DNA from: an uncultured Butyricimonas sp.
GTDB lineage: Bacteria > Bacteroidota > Bacteroidia > Bacteroidales > Marinifilaceae
Reading direction: 5' to 3'
DNA length: 35,402 bases
Assembly (NCBI GenBank): GCA_944320555.1
Contig: CALUHX010000033.1
Span: forward strand, 1-35,402
The notes below the pieces were generated by a model that was given only the letters and a program-made list of their open reading frames with translations, was not told the DNA's origin and made no database searches. Shown one piece after another: positions 1 through 7,930 of the stretch (its first letter is position 1; each line of letters opens with the position of its first letter). The position numbers and the translations under genes are program-made.

Positions 1-501
1 CGGCTCTTTCGGCTTCTCCTCGATGCTCAGCACATTTAAGTCCTTGTCCACTTCCGCCACGCCGTAACGCTCCGGGTCGCTCACCCAATAGCCGAACACG
101 GTGGCCTTTTTCCGCACTTCCGCCGTCTCCACCGCCTCTTTCAGCATCCGGGTGAAGAAGCTCCCGTAGAAAATGTTGTCCCCGAGCACAAGGCACACGC
201 TGTCGTCCCCGATGAACTCTTCCCCAATCAAAAAAGCCTGCGCCAGACCGTCGGGAGTCGGCTGCTCGGCGTACTCCAGACGGATGCCGTAATCGCTCCC
301 GTCGCCCAGTAACCGCCGAAACCCCGGCAGATCCTGAGGCGTGGAAATGACCAACACCTCCCGAATCCCCGACAACATTAGGACGGAAAGCGGGTAATAA
401 ATCATCGGCTTGTCGTACACCGGTAGTAACTGTTTGCTCACTCCCTTCGTTATCGGGTAAAGCCGAGTACCCGATCCCCCCGCAAGAATTATCCCTTTCA
501 T
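1..501 (-). CDS. rmlA: Glucose-1-phosphate thymidylyltransferase, partial (C-terminus off the left edge)
   Basis: The protein starts [20 protein letters not shown], the nucleotide-binding signature of RmlA/RfbA, and continues with [16 protein letters not shown] and [10 protein letters not shown], all diagnostic of the family. The family joins dTTP and glucose-1-phosphate to make dTDP-glucose, the first step towards dTDP-L-rhamnose and other dTDP-deoxysugars, in the cytoplasm. About 167 of the usual ~290-300 residues are present, and the reading frame leaves the window intact. Its ATG (501-499) overlaps the TGA of the upstream glycosyltransferase as ATGA, which implies translational coupling and one operon. 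The GC content returns to the high level of the flanking genes after the AT-rich glycosyltransferase. Whether rmlB, rmlC and rmlD follow cannot be seen. Confidence 0.95.
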   Translation of the reverse strand, partial: MKGIILAGGSGTRLYPITKGVSKQLLPVYDKPMIYYPLSVLMLSGIREVLVISTPQDLPGFRRLLGDGSDYGIRLEYAEQPTPDGLAQAFLIGEEFIGDDSVCLVLGDNIFYGSFFTRMLKEAVETAEVRKKATVFGYWVSDPERYGVAEVDKDLNVLSIEEKPKEP

Positions 502-1442
502 AAACAACTATAAGTTACTGTTTTCTTTAATACTTTTTTTATTAATCCATTTTTTGTCAAAGGAATACAAGCTGCGACTATCGGATACATACACAAATAA
601 CAAATTCTATCTTTCACATGCACAATATCTTTTAATGAGTCCAAAAATCGCACATTTGAAAGAATCGTTGCCCGTATATACAAGGCAATTAACTTTATCC
701 GATTCCATAAATACTTTCCGCTGTAATAATATTGAAATTGATTAATTTCTATCATCAATTCATATCTTTGGCTACGAATAAACTTACCACTCAGATTAGT
801 CATTGATGTCTCATTCTCTCTAACATAATATGTTCTCACAATCTTATTATAACAGATGGATTTATACCCATCACAACCTATAAAACGCTCTACAGGCAAA
901 GGCAATAAAGATTCATTCGTATCAAAAGGAAGATATTTCTTTAATACTGCTGTTTTTATACAATCTGGCATCTCACCAACATAACGACCATGCTGATGCG
1001 CATATTCCCAATAATTCATTATCGTTTTTTTAAACATTGGAGATGGCACATCCCCATACTGAGTCTGACATCTTGCGACAATTCCTGCAATTTCATCAGA
1101 ATCATATTTTTCTAATAGATTTACATACTCTTCCAAAACTGTTGGAATAAACGTATCATCATGGCCATGAGGAAAAAATATTTCCCCTTCTGCCACACTT
1201 AACGCCAAATTATAATTTGCAGCCAACATCTGATTCCTTCTCAAGTCGAAGAATTTAACCTTAAAATCTACTCTTTTTATATATTCTTGTATTAATTCAC
1301 TTGTATTGTCTATTGAAGCATCATTTACAACTATCCATTCAAAATTTCGATAAGTCTGCGAATCCAATGTTTGAAAAACCCTATGAATAAATTTTGAAGA
1401 ATTATAACATGGTGTAAATATTGAAAATTTGTATCTATACAT
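498..1442 (-). CDS. Family 2 glycosyltransferase
   Basis: This 314-residue protein has a GT-A fold N-terminus: [11 protein letters not shown] at residues 6-16, [10 protein letters not shown] near residues 38-47 (nucleotide-sugar binding), and HGHDD around residue 92 as the probable DXD-like metal site. The C-terminal third has hydrophobic stretches (for example [17 protein letters not shown]) that suggest membrane association. The likely role is adding one sugar to the lipid-linked repeat unit on the cytoplasmic face. The sugar and linkage cannot be inferred. It lies 2 bp downstream of the flippase gene and overlaps rmlA by 4 bp. It is strikingly AT-rich compared with the epimerase, dehydrogenase and rmlA genes, a pattern typical of serotype-specific genes acquired by exchange. 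Confidence 0.88.
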   Translation of the reverse strand: MYRYKFSIFTPCYNSSKFIHRVFQTLDSQTYRNFEWIVVNDASIDNTSELIQEYIKRVDFKVKFFDLRRNQMLAANYNLALSVAEGEIFFPHGHDDTFIPTVLEEYVNLLEKYDSDEIAGIVARCQTQYGDVPSPMFKKTIMNYWEYAHQHGRYVGEMPDCIKTAVLKKYLPFDTNESLLPLPVERFIGCDGYKSICYNKIVRTYYVRENETSMTNLSGKFIRSQRYELMIEINQFQYYYSGKYLWNRIKLIALYIRATILSNVRFLDSLKDIVHVKDRICYLCMYPIVAACIPLTKNGLIKKVLKKTVTYSCL

Positions 1443-1444
1443 AC

Positions 1445-2704
1445 TTAAACCCTCCCTGCAATTTGCTTTGTTTTTAAATATGAAGCCACTCCAACAAAAG
1501 CATTAACAAATACTATAGAAATAGCGGCACCTATAACCCCAAAAACTATTATACTAAGATATCCTACAATACATCCTAAAATAGAACCTAATACTATTAT
1601 ATTTCTATATACCTTATCATTTCCAGATACAATTAAATAATTCGTTCCATAGATATTTATTAACGTCTGAAAAAAAAGAGAGCATGAACATATCCTATGT
1701 ATTAATACAGCCTCATTAAATCCATTTCCAAAAAACACTTCAATAAGCAAAGGAGCAAAAACAATCAGCAACAATGTAAGAAACAAAGAAAGCAACAAAC
1801 TTATTCGTGCAAAAACATAATGCATTTCTAACCTTCTTGACAAAAACGGGAAAAAAGTCCGAGACAAAACTCTTACAAAATTCAATGTAATATTTAAAAA
1901 TTTCGTCCCAGCAGTAAGAATTCCATTTGCAAATTCACCCCATTTCATACCCAAAAACACAATCAGCGCATTCTCATAGGTCGAAGGTACTACATTACCA
2001 AGAAAAACATTGCAAGCTCCTTTTATAGATTGAAATATGCAGCCAAAAGAAGGCTTTAATATTTTAATTTTCCATCTACACAATATAATATATTGTGCAA
2101 CAATCCCCACAACAATGTAACCAAAAGCCTGAAGAATTGGTTGCCAAACATAGTCCTCTTGATCATTAATAAATAAAAAAACCAAACATGTGAAAACAAA
2201 TTTGATTGTCAAATTAAACAATGTCGTGAACTTCATTCTTTCCAAAGCCTGGAAAAGCCAATCTGGAAATAATATATATCCTGGTATAGACAACACTGAA
2301 GCAAAAATAATCCGTCTACTCTCATAAAATTTGGGAATCAAAAAAACAAAGCCGCACAAGAACGCAAAAGAAACAAACATCAAAAACAACCTAGCCCACA
2401 AAACATCAGAATATATTTTCGATACTTGTTGTATATTATCTCTACATCTCGCAACATCTCGTGTTGCCGTACTAGTAAATCCCCAATCCACAATCGTCAT
2501 CAACCAACCAGCAATTGCCGCTCCAAAAGTAACTTGCCCAAAGCCTGCCACACCTATCACTCTCGCAAGATAAGGCATTGTTATTAATGGAAAAATATAA
2601 CTGACAATTTGCAATATAGATAAATATCCAAAGTTCAAAATTAGTGTTCGCCCATCACGACTAGTTTTTATTCTCAAGAATAGATTTTCTAATTTTGTCC
2701 ACAT
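1445..2704 (-). CDS. wzx: Wzx-type oligosaccharide flippase (polysaccharide biosynthesis protein)
   Basis: A polytopic membrane protein of about 419 residues with some twelve or more hydrophobic segments. It has the MATE/Wzx-like N-terminus: a short basic stretch, then LNFGYLSILQIVSYIFPLIT and MPYLARVIGVAGFGQVTFG, as in RfbX/Wzx proteins. It should move undecaprenyl-diphosphate-linked repeat units across the inner membrane. The frame is open to a TTG at 2710, but the ATG at 2704-2702 is the more likely start, giving MWTKLENLF. Like the next glycosyltransferase gene, it is very AT-rich compared with its neighbours. No Wzy polymerase is seen in the window, so one is expected further downstream. 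Confidence 0.88.
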   Translation of the reverse strand: MWTKLENLFLRIKTSRDGRTLILNFGYLSILQIVSYIFPLITMPYLARVIGVAGFGQVTFGAAIAGWLMTIVDWGFTSTATRDVARCRDNIQQVSKIYSDVLWARLFLMFVSFAFLCGFVFLIPKFYESRRIIFASVLSIPGYILFPDWLFQALERMKFTTLFNLTIKFVFTCLVFLFINDQEDYVWQPILQAFGYIVVGIVAQYIILCRWKIKILKPSFGCIFQSIKGACNVFLGNVVPSTYENALIVFLGMKWGEFANGILTAGTKFLNITLNFVRVLSRTFFPFLSRRLEMHYVFARISLLLSLFLTLLLIVFAPLLIEVFFGNGFNEAVLIHRICSCSLFFQTLINIYGTNYLIVSGNDKVYRNIIVLGSILGCIVGYLSIIVFGVIGAAISIVFVNAFVGVASYLKTKQIAGRV

Positions 2705-2735
2705 TAACAACCGCTTATTCCCAAAAACAACTTAT

Positions 2736-4007
2736 TTACAATCTTCCGTCCACAATTTCTTTCTTCAAGAATCCCTTCACGTCAAATATCACGTGCTTCT
2801 CTTTCGCCAGCGACACCACGTCCAACCCCTTGAACTCCTCATGCGCCACAGCCAATATCACCGCATCAGCCTTCCCCTCCGGCAACTCGTTCACCACATC
2901 TATCCCGTACTCGTGCCGCACTATTCCCGGATTCGCCCAAGGGTCATAAACCGTGATGTTCAAATTGTATTCCCTCAACGCCTTGTAAATGTCTATCACC
3001 TTCGTGTTCCGAACGTCCGGGCAGTTCTCCTTGAACGTGAAGCCCAATATCAAAATGTCCGAACCCAACACCTGTATCCCCTTCTTCAACATCAATTTCA
3101 CCGTCTCGTTCGCCACGTATTCCCCCATCCCGTCGTTCATTCTCCGCCCCGCCAAGATGATCTCCGGATGATACCCGTGACGCTGCGCGCATTGCGCCAG
3201 ATAATACGGGTCGACCCCGATGCAGTGGCCTCCCACCAGTCCCGGCTTGAACGGCAGGAAGTTCCATTTCGTCGAGGCCGCCTCCAGCACGTCCTGCGTG
3301 TCTATCCCCAGCTTGTTGAATATCTTCGACAACTCGTTCACGAAGGCGATGTTGATGTCACGCTGAGAGTTCTCGATCACCTTCGCAGCCTCCGCAACCT
3401 TGATGCTCGGCGCCAGGTGCGTCCCAGCGACAATCACCGAGCCGTAAACCTCGTTCACTAATTTCCCTATTTCCGGAGTGGAGCCCGACGTCACCTTCTT
3501 GATTTTCTCCACCGTGTGCAGCTTGTCCCCCGGATTGATGCGCTCCGGGCTGTATCCGGCGAAGAAGTCCTCGTTGAATTTCAGTCCCGAAACTTTCTCC
3601 ACCACGGGTATGCACTCGTCCTCCGTCACGCCCGGATAAACCGTCGACTCGTAGACCACGATGTCTCCCTTGCCTATCACCTTCCCCACCGTCTCGCTCG
3701 CTCCGTACAGCGGCGACAAATCCGGGTTGTTGTTTTCATCGACAGGCGTCGGAACCGCCACCACGTAAAAGTTGCAGTCCCGTATCTTCTCCATGTCCGC
3801 CGTGCACACAAAGCCGTGGTCCCGTATCGCACTTTGCAGCAACTCGTCCGACACCTCCAGCGTGGCGTCATGTCCCGACATCAACGCCTCGACCCTCGCC
3901 GGGTTCATGTCGAATCCGATCGTCTTATACTTTGTCGAAAACAGCCGGGCCAAAGGCAAACCAACGTAACCCAAGCCTATCACACAAATTTTGATTTCTG
4001 TATTCAT
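2736..4007 (-). CDS. tviB: UDP-HexNAc 6-dehydrogenase (TviB/VipA/WbpO type nucleotide-sugar dehydrogenase)
   Basis: This 423-residue protein is full length for the family. The N-terminal Rossmann motif [11 protein letters not shown] is followed by [23 protein letters not shown] and [12 protein letters not shown]. The catalytic-cysteine loop is [12 protein letters not shown] near residue 265, and the C-terminal UDP-binding domain has [15 protein letters not shown]. From memory it aligns along its whole length with Salmonella Vi-antigen TviB. The family oxidises C6 of UDP-GlcNAc (TviB) or UDP-GalNAc (WbpO) to the uronic acid using two NAD+. The frame is open to a TTG at 4025, but ATG at 4007 directly precedes the conserved start ([16 protein letters not shown]). 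It sits in an operon with the matching epimerase, so the product is probably UDP-GalNAcA. Which of the two substrates it uses cannot be decided here. Confidence 0.92.
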   Translation of the reverse strand: MNTEIKICVIGLGYVGLPLARLFSTKYKTIGFDMNPARVEALMSGHDATLEVSDELLQSAIRDHGFVCTADMEKIRDCNFYVVAVPTPVDENNNPDLSPLYGASETVGKVIGKGDIVVYESTVYPGVTEDECIPVVEKVSGLKFNEDFFAGYSPERINPGDKLHTVEKIKKVTSGSTPEIGKLVNEVYGSVIVAGTHLAPSIKVAEAAKVIENSQRDINIAFVNELSKIFNKLGIDTQDVLEAASTKWNFLPFKPGLVGGHCIGVDPYYLAQCAQRHGYHPEIILAGRRMNDGMGEYVANETVKLMLKKGIQVLGSDILILGFTFKENCPDVRNTKVIDIYKALREYNLNITVYDPWANPGIVRHEYGIDVVNELPEGKADAVILAVAHEEFKGLDVVSLAKEKHVIFDVKGFLKKEIVDGRL

Positions 4008-4025
4008 GATATATAATATTTTCAA

Positions 4026-4583
4026 TTACACTTTTCTGTTCACGTACCCTTCTGCCCCGTTCATGGAAACTATTTTTGCGGGCACTCCCGCCACACACGC
4101 ATTGTCCGGCACGTCCTCTGTCACTACGGCATTCGCACCTATCGCCACATTGTTTCCAATCGTGACTTTTCCAATGACTTTTGCTCCCGGACCAATATAA
4201 ACGCCATTGCCGATGACAGGAACCCCTTTCCTTTTTCCTCTGTTCGTTTGTCCTATCGTCACTCCTTGAGAGATATTCACATTATCTCCTATCACCGTTC
4301 CTCCGTTAACAACGATGGTCCCGAAATGTCCTATGTAGAAACCTTTGCCAATGCGGGTTCCCCAAGGAATTTGTATCCCATAATGCCTTTGCATTAGCAG
4401 TAACTTCGCTTTAAGGATGCAAGTGATAGGAAATAACCATTTGTTTTTTTTTGCACAACAAGTCAATCTTAACACACACGTGTATTTAAAGCCTGGTACG
4501 GTGAAATAGGTTTTTAAGAAACCTCCTCCTCCGGTATACCTGTACAAATCTTGCTTAATCAAAGTAAACACCGGCATGGACAT
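4026..4583 (-). CDS. Left-handed beta-helix (hexapeptide) O-acetyltransferase, serine-acetyltransferase-like
   Basis: This 185-residue protein has a helical N-terminus (FTLIKQDLYRYTG) followed from about residue 95 by hexapeptide repeats such as GTRIGKGFYIGH, GTVIGDNVNISQGVTIG and GPGAKVIGKVTIG. It ends with the CysE-like tail VPDNACVAGVPAKIV. The histidine in YIGHFGTIVVN is the usual catalytic base. Enzymes of this type in polysaccharide loci transfer acetyl from acetyl-CoA to a sugar hydroxyl. It lies between the epimerase and dehydrogenase genes, with 4 bp to the former and 18 bp to the ATG of the latter, which suggests O-acetylation of the glycan rather than cysteine synthesis. The acceptor is unknown. 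Confidence 0.82.
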   Translation of the reverse strand: MSMPVFTLIKQDLYRYTGGGGFLKTYFTVPGFKYTCVLRLTCCAKKNKWLFPITCILKAKLLLMQRHYGIQIPWGTRIGKGFYIGHFGTIVVNGGTVIGDNVNISQGVTIGQTNRGKRKGVPVIGNGVYIGPGAKVIGKVTIGNNVAIGANAVVTEDVPDNACVAGVPAKIVSMNGAEGYVNRKV

Positions 4584-4587
4584 AAAA

Positions 4588-5556
4588 TTACAAGTTCTCC
4601 CAATACCACCTCACAGCCTCCTTCAACCCCTCTCTCATGCTATATTCCGGATTATAACCCAATAACCGTCTTGCCTTATCCACGTTCGCCAAAGAGTGGG
4701 GAATGTCCCCCGCCCGATAAGGACCATGCACGGCTTCCACCTTCGCTATCTCCGCGTCGAACTCTGACAAGTACTCTTTTAAATATTTCACTAAATCGTT
4801 CAACGTTGTCCTCTCGCCGTAGGCGGTGTTGTAAATCTGGTTCACCGCCTCCGGGTTCCCCGTCTCCAACGCCAGCATGTTCATTTGGATCACGTTGTCT
4901 ATATACGTGAAATCCCGGCTGTACTCCCCGTCGCCGTTTATCGTCGGGCTCTCGTGCGCCATGAGCCTCTTCACGAACAACGGTATCACCGCCGCATACG
5001 CCCCGTGGGGATCCTGCCGCCTCCCGAACACGTTGAAATAGCGCAGTCCTATATACTCAAAACCATACGTCCGGGCGAACACGTCAGCGTACAACTCGTC
5101 CACGTACTTCGTGATCGCATACGGGGAAAGCGGCTTACCTATCACGTCCTCCACCTTCGGAAGGCTCTTGCTGTCCCCGTAGGTCGAGGAGCTGGCGGCA
5201 AAAACAAAACGCTTAATCCCGGCGTCCCTCGATGCCACCAGCATGTTCAGGAACCCGCCCACGTTCACGGCGTTAGACGTCAGCGGGTCTTTTATGCTCC
5301 GGGGAACGCTCCCCAACGCCGCCTCGTGCAGCACGCGGTCCATGCCATCCACCGCCTTCCGGCAGTCCTCCAGATTCCGGATGTCGCCCACCTGCAACTC
5401 GAACCTGTCCGGGTAACGCTCCAGCAACGGGAACACATTCCCCGGCTTCCCCGTCGCAAAATTGTCCAGGCAGCGCACCTCGTGCCCCGCCCCAAGCAAA
5501 TGCTCACACAGGTTGGAGCCGATAAATCCGGCACCACCAGTAACCAATATCTTCAT
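4588..5556 (-). CDS. tviC: UDP-N-acetylhexosamine 4-epimerase (TviC/WbpP type, extended SDR)
   Basis: This 322-residue protein starts MKILVTGGAGFIGSNLCEHL, with the GxxGxxG NAD-binding motif. It carries AALGSVPRSIKDP, SSSTYGD and the catalytic YxxxK in SPYAITKYVDE, followed by LRYFNVFGRRQDPHGAYAAVIP and DFTYIDNVIQ. These are the signatures of the WbpP/TviC group, which interconvert UDP-GlcNAc/UDP-GalNAc or their uronic acids. The frame is open upstream to 5616, but those codons are not family-like; ATG at 5556-5554 gives the canonical start. It is the first clearly intact biosynthetic gene of the operon after the regulatory genes and the remnant region. With the dehydrogenase it forms the two-enzyme route to UDP-GalNAcA. 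Confidence 0.93.
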   Translation of the reverse strand: MKILVTGGAGFIGSNLCEHLLGAGHEVRCLDNFATGKPGNVFPLLERYPDRFELQVGDIRNLEDCRKAVDGMDRVLHEAALGSVPRSIKDPLTSNAVNVGGFLNMLVASRDAGIKRFVFAASSSTYGDSKSLPKVEDVIGKPLSPYAITKYVDELYADVFARTYGFEYIGLRYFNVFGRRQDPHGAYAAVIPLFVKRLMAHESPTINGDGEYSRDFTYIDNVIQMNMLALETGNPEAVNQIYNTAYGERTTLNDLVKYLKEYLSEFDAEIAKVEAVHGPYRAGDIPHSLANVDKARRLLGYNPEYSMREGLKEAVRWYWENL

Positions 5557-5705
5557 CTGTATCTCGATTTTGATTTTATAAACACCTATCGTTCCAACAC
5601 GTCCCTTTAAAGCCATCCTTTCGACGGCTTTCCCACAGAACTTAACTATTCATTTTGTCATTCTCATTCCATCAATCTCCCCACATCCCCGCTCAATCAT
5701 ACCTC

Positions 5706-5895
5706 TCAAACACTTCCTTCAACCGAAAATAAATCTTTTTCAAATTCCCGCAATTCCTGTCTTTTATCCATCACGCCAATCGTATGCCGGTTAATAACGC
5801 TTCACGCACCACGGGCGAATCCTCATAATCCCCCACCACGTCTATCTTCTGTTCCCCGATACGCATTTTCAATTCCGCCAAAATCCTGTTCGGAT
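5706..5895 (-). pseudogene. Degraded tail of a nucleotidyltransferase (MNT-like) gene plus a tiny overlapping ORF
   Basis: On the minus strand, in a frame different from the helicase-like remnant, bases of about 5895-5771 read AELKMRIGEQKIDVVGDY and then EDSPVVREALLTGIRLA and stop. The pattern GEQKIDVV followed about 20 residues later by a TGIRL end resembles the C-terminus of small MNT-type nucleotidyltransferases; this is recognition from memory and tentative. The stop TGA (5773-5771) overlaps an ATG (5771-5769) that opens a 21-residue ORF, MDKRQELREFEKDLFSVEGS, ending at 5706. In MNT/HEPN modules the second gene often overlaps in this way, so this could be the truncated start of such a partner. 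Neither piece can be functional. The remaining bases 5557-5705 hold no gene that I can see. Confidence 0.4.
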
Positions 5896-6368
5896 TGCCC
5901 GACCGACACGTATTGCTGCTTCCGGCTTGTCGGGTTTTCCGGATCCGTCATCGCAAGCATTCCCTCTTTAATCATCGGACCGATATAAACGTGCATCAAA
6001 TTCTCCCTGTCCTTCAATCCCAAAAAACTCAAAATTTCAGATAACGACTTTGGCTCCGAACAAAATACCGAAATGTCCCTCATCCGCAAATCTTTCTTGT
6101 CGGGTTTTCTTGTCGGGTTTTCTTGTCGGGTTTTCTTGTCGGGTTTTCTTGTCGGGTTTTCTTGTACGGCTTTTTCCACTTCATTCTCAACTGGCATGGT
6201 AAGCACCACATAATCCGGACGAGTTACTTCCTCCACGGTCGGCACTGTCCATCCCAAATACTTCCAACCGTTCACAATCTTATCCACGCCACTCCCCGCC
6301 TTTTCCGCACGCCCAAGCCGCATGAACATCTTCTGCAAAATGGGATTACGGGAAATATATTTTACCGT
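5823..6368 (-). pseudogene. C-terminal remnant of an AlbA_2/AAA_4 ATP-binding (putative DNA helicase-related) protein
   Basis: The frame follows the stop of the UpxZ-like gene directly. It reads YISRNPILQKMFMRLG, then RAEKAGSGVDKIVNGWKYLG, the typical C-terminal region of the abundant Bacteroidales 'ATP-binding protein' family with an AlbA_2 N-terminal domain. That N-terminal part (several hundred residues) is absent. After a low-complexity linker made by 13-bp tandem repeats, a winged-helix-like end follows (SLSEILSFLGLKDRENLMHVY, SRKQQYVS). The reading then runs without its own stop into the nucleotidyltransferase scar, giving an unrelated tail to 5823. No good start codon exists (TTG at 6338). 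It is probably a non-functional relic left by insertion and deletion inside the polysaccharide operon. Confidence 0.7.
6096..6165. repeat. 13-bp tandem repeat, five perfect copies plus a partial copy
   Basis: The unit CTTGTCGGGTTTT is repeated perfectly at 6096-6108, 6109-6121, 6122-6134, 6135-6147 and 6148-6160, and a partial unit (CTTGT) follows at 6161. A further isolated copy lies near 5926-5938. Because 13 is not a multiple of 3, the minus-strand reading cycles through all three frames of the unit, giving a 13-residue peptide period (ENPTRKPDKKTRQ). No frame contains a stop within the array. A gain or loss of one copy would therefore shift the downstream frame. Confidence 0.95.
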
Positions 6369-7124
6369 TCAAATCTTTTTTCCTTCCGCCTCCACGCAGT
6401 CGTCCAGCACCCGCCTTGCCACCGCGGAGAACACCCGGGAGAAGGCGACTGCGTCATCCGCCCCTTTCCCCCGTTTCATCGAATCGACCAAACCGTCCTC
6501 CACTCGTTTCGCACGCACAGCCAAGCGCCGCAACTCCTCCTCCAATCGCTCCCTCTCCACCTTCGGTCCTCTTTCTCCGTCCGACACGTCGGAATACAAC
6601 CGCAACGCCTCCTTCCACTCCAGCAACTCCCAGCCGTCCAAAGAACCGCTCCGCCCAACCACTTCCATCACCAATCCCCCCGCCAGTTCCAGACACGCCC
6701 CGTCACCAGTGAAATAGTGGCAATGACTCAGCAAGCGGCACATCCCGCTCGTCCGGCAAGGCAACGTCATCCGTTCCTCTCCCCGCCCATGAAGCAATTC
6801 CCAAGCGACCTCAAGCCCTCTCGCCACCAACTCCGAGTCCGTCCCCATCACGTAACTGCCCAACAGGTCCGCAGCATGCTCCACCCGCTCCGAAACAGGA
6901 ACGTCTGCGTCACGGCTCAACATCTCCAGCCGCCAGCCAATCGCCTTAATCCGCCCGTGTACCGGCACCAAGTCCGTCACTCCGTCCAGCGTCCACGGGA
7001 ACAAAAGCCCCAGCCGATACATCGAAAGATAGCCCGAACTCAATCCGCACAACGCTCCCCGCTCCACATGGTCCACATTCAACTCCAGCGAACGAAGCCA
7101 CAACGCCTTTAACAATTCTTCCAT
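6369..7124 (-). CDS. UpxZ-like protein (putative antagonist of heterologous UpxY antiterminators)
   Basis: This 251-residue protein has no signal peptide or membrane segments. It is the second gene of the locus, directly after upxY, which is the position of UpxZ in Bacteroides capsule loci. The middle part (LLGSYVMGTDSELVARGLEV, then LLSHCHYFTGDGACLELAGG) resembles the UpxZ pattern of a helical bundle with a C-Y/H-Y segment, as I recall it. It is longer than the typical ~160-residue UpxZ, with about 80 extra N-terminal residues. UpxZ proteins inhibit UpxY proteins of other loci so that one polysaccharide operon dominates. The frame is open to an ATG at 7163 (4 bp after upxY). I chose ATG 7124 because a near-perfect AAGGAGG lies 5 bp upstream, unusual in this phylum. 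The C-terminal third is charged and probably coiled coil. Confidence 0.55.
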   Translation of the reverse strand: MEELLKALWLRSLELNVDHVERGALCGLSSGYLSMYRLGLLFPWTLDGVTDLVPVHGRIKAIGWRLEMLSRDADVPVSERVEHAADLLGSYVMGTDSELVARGLEVAWELLHGRGEERMTLPCRTSGMCRLLSHCHYFTGDGACLELAGGLVMEVVGRSGSLDGWELLEWKEALRLYSDVSDGERGPKVERERLEEELRRLAVRAKRVEDGLVDSMKRGKGADDAVAFSRVFSAVARRVLDDCVEAEGKKI

Positions 7125-7167
7125 CACCCCCTCCTTATTTGTGTTTGTCCTTTCTCTTCCCATAGCC

Positions 7168-7740
7168 TCATTTCCCTGTCTTGTCCCCCAATCGCTCCAG
7201 CCAAGACCCCGGAATGTAGGACGTGGCTATCGAGGCCACGCCTTGCAACCGAATTACCACCCGCTTGTGGCCCCGCACCCGCATCAACTCCCCTTCCAAT
7301 CCCGTCAACGGACCTTTGACCACCCGCACCCGGTCGCCCGGCTTCAAATCCTTGTTCAACACCTCCACCCCTTTCGCCGAAACGTCCAGCAAGAACATGA
7401 AATCCTCCATCTGCTTGTCCGGAATGACCAACGAATGGTGTCCCTCAATGTCCTTCAAATAGACAATGCGGAGGCCATGGTCGTTAATCAGCGCAAAACT
7501 CGTCGCCTTGTCCGTCCGGATGAAAATCATCCCGTGAATCAAGGGGACCCGCGCTTTCTTCCGTCCGAACGGAGTCTCCCTCACCAATTCCTCCACAGGC
7601 AGAAAGTTCTCCACCTCCAACTTGTCCAACCGGGCCTTCACGGCGAACTCCCGATTCGGACGAGTGTAAGCGGCATACCAATGCTTCGTTTCCCCCTCCA
7701 CGGGAAGTTTCTCCTTGTTTATGAAATGCGTCAAATCCAT
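7168..7740 (-). CDS. upxY: UpxY-family NusG-like transcription antiterminator
   Basis: This 190-residue protein has an N-terminal NGN domain (HWYAAYTRPNREFAV at about residues 23-37; PLIHGMIFIRTD near 68) and a C-terminal KOW motif (PGDRVRVVKGPLTGLEGEL at about residues 135-155). This is the UpxY/RfaH-like architecture found as the first gene of Bacteroidales capsule operons. There it acts on RNA polymerase in the leader to stop premature termination of its own operon. The frame is open to a TTG at 7749; ATG at 7740 is preferred. A leader of about 190-215 nt separates it from the promoter in the invertible segment. The UpxZ-like gene follows directly. Confidence 0.93.
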   Translation of the reverse strand: MDLTHFINKEKLPVEGETKHWYAAYTRPNREFAVKARLDKLEVENFLPVEELVRETPFGRKKARVPLIHGMIFIRTDKATSFALINDHGLRIVYLKDIEGHHSLVIPDKQMEDFMFLLDVSAKGVEVLNKDLKPGDRVRVVKGPLTGLEGELMRVRGHKRVVIRLQGVASIATSYIPGSWLERLGDKTGK

Positions 7741-7930
7741 CCGGCGCAATGTGATGTGATTTCATGGAGGCAATCATTCAGTCCGGTTTTTTCCCACCTT
7801 GCTCACGTCCGGGCGCGCTTCGCGCACTAACCGTGCCACCGGTCCTGATTTGTTGCCATGTGTCAAAGCCCGTCCGTTTCAAAAATTCACAACTGCCGAC
7901 AAGCCCGAACTGTCCGCAAAAAATGTCGCC
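7741..7930 (-). promoter_or_regulatory. upxY leader (5' untranslated region) with a stable hairpin
   Basis: About 190 non-coding bases lie between the inverted repeat and upxY. They include a perfect short hairpin GCGCG-CTT-CGCGC at 7813-7825, flanked by CACG/CGTG pairs that can lengthen it on the minus transcript. UpxY proteins act in the leader of their own operon, so a paused or terminating structure is expected here. That this hairpin is the target is inference. I see no gene in this stretch. Confidence 0.4.

Noticed and set aside
6096-6165. A CRISPR array
   Set aside because: The repeats are 13 bp and contiguous, without spacers.
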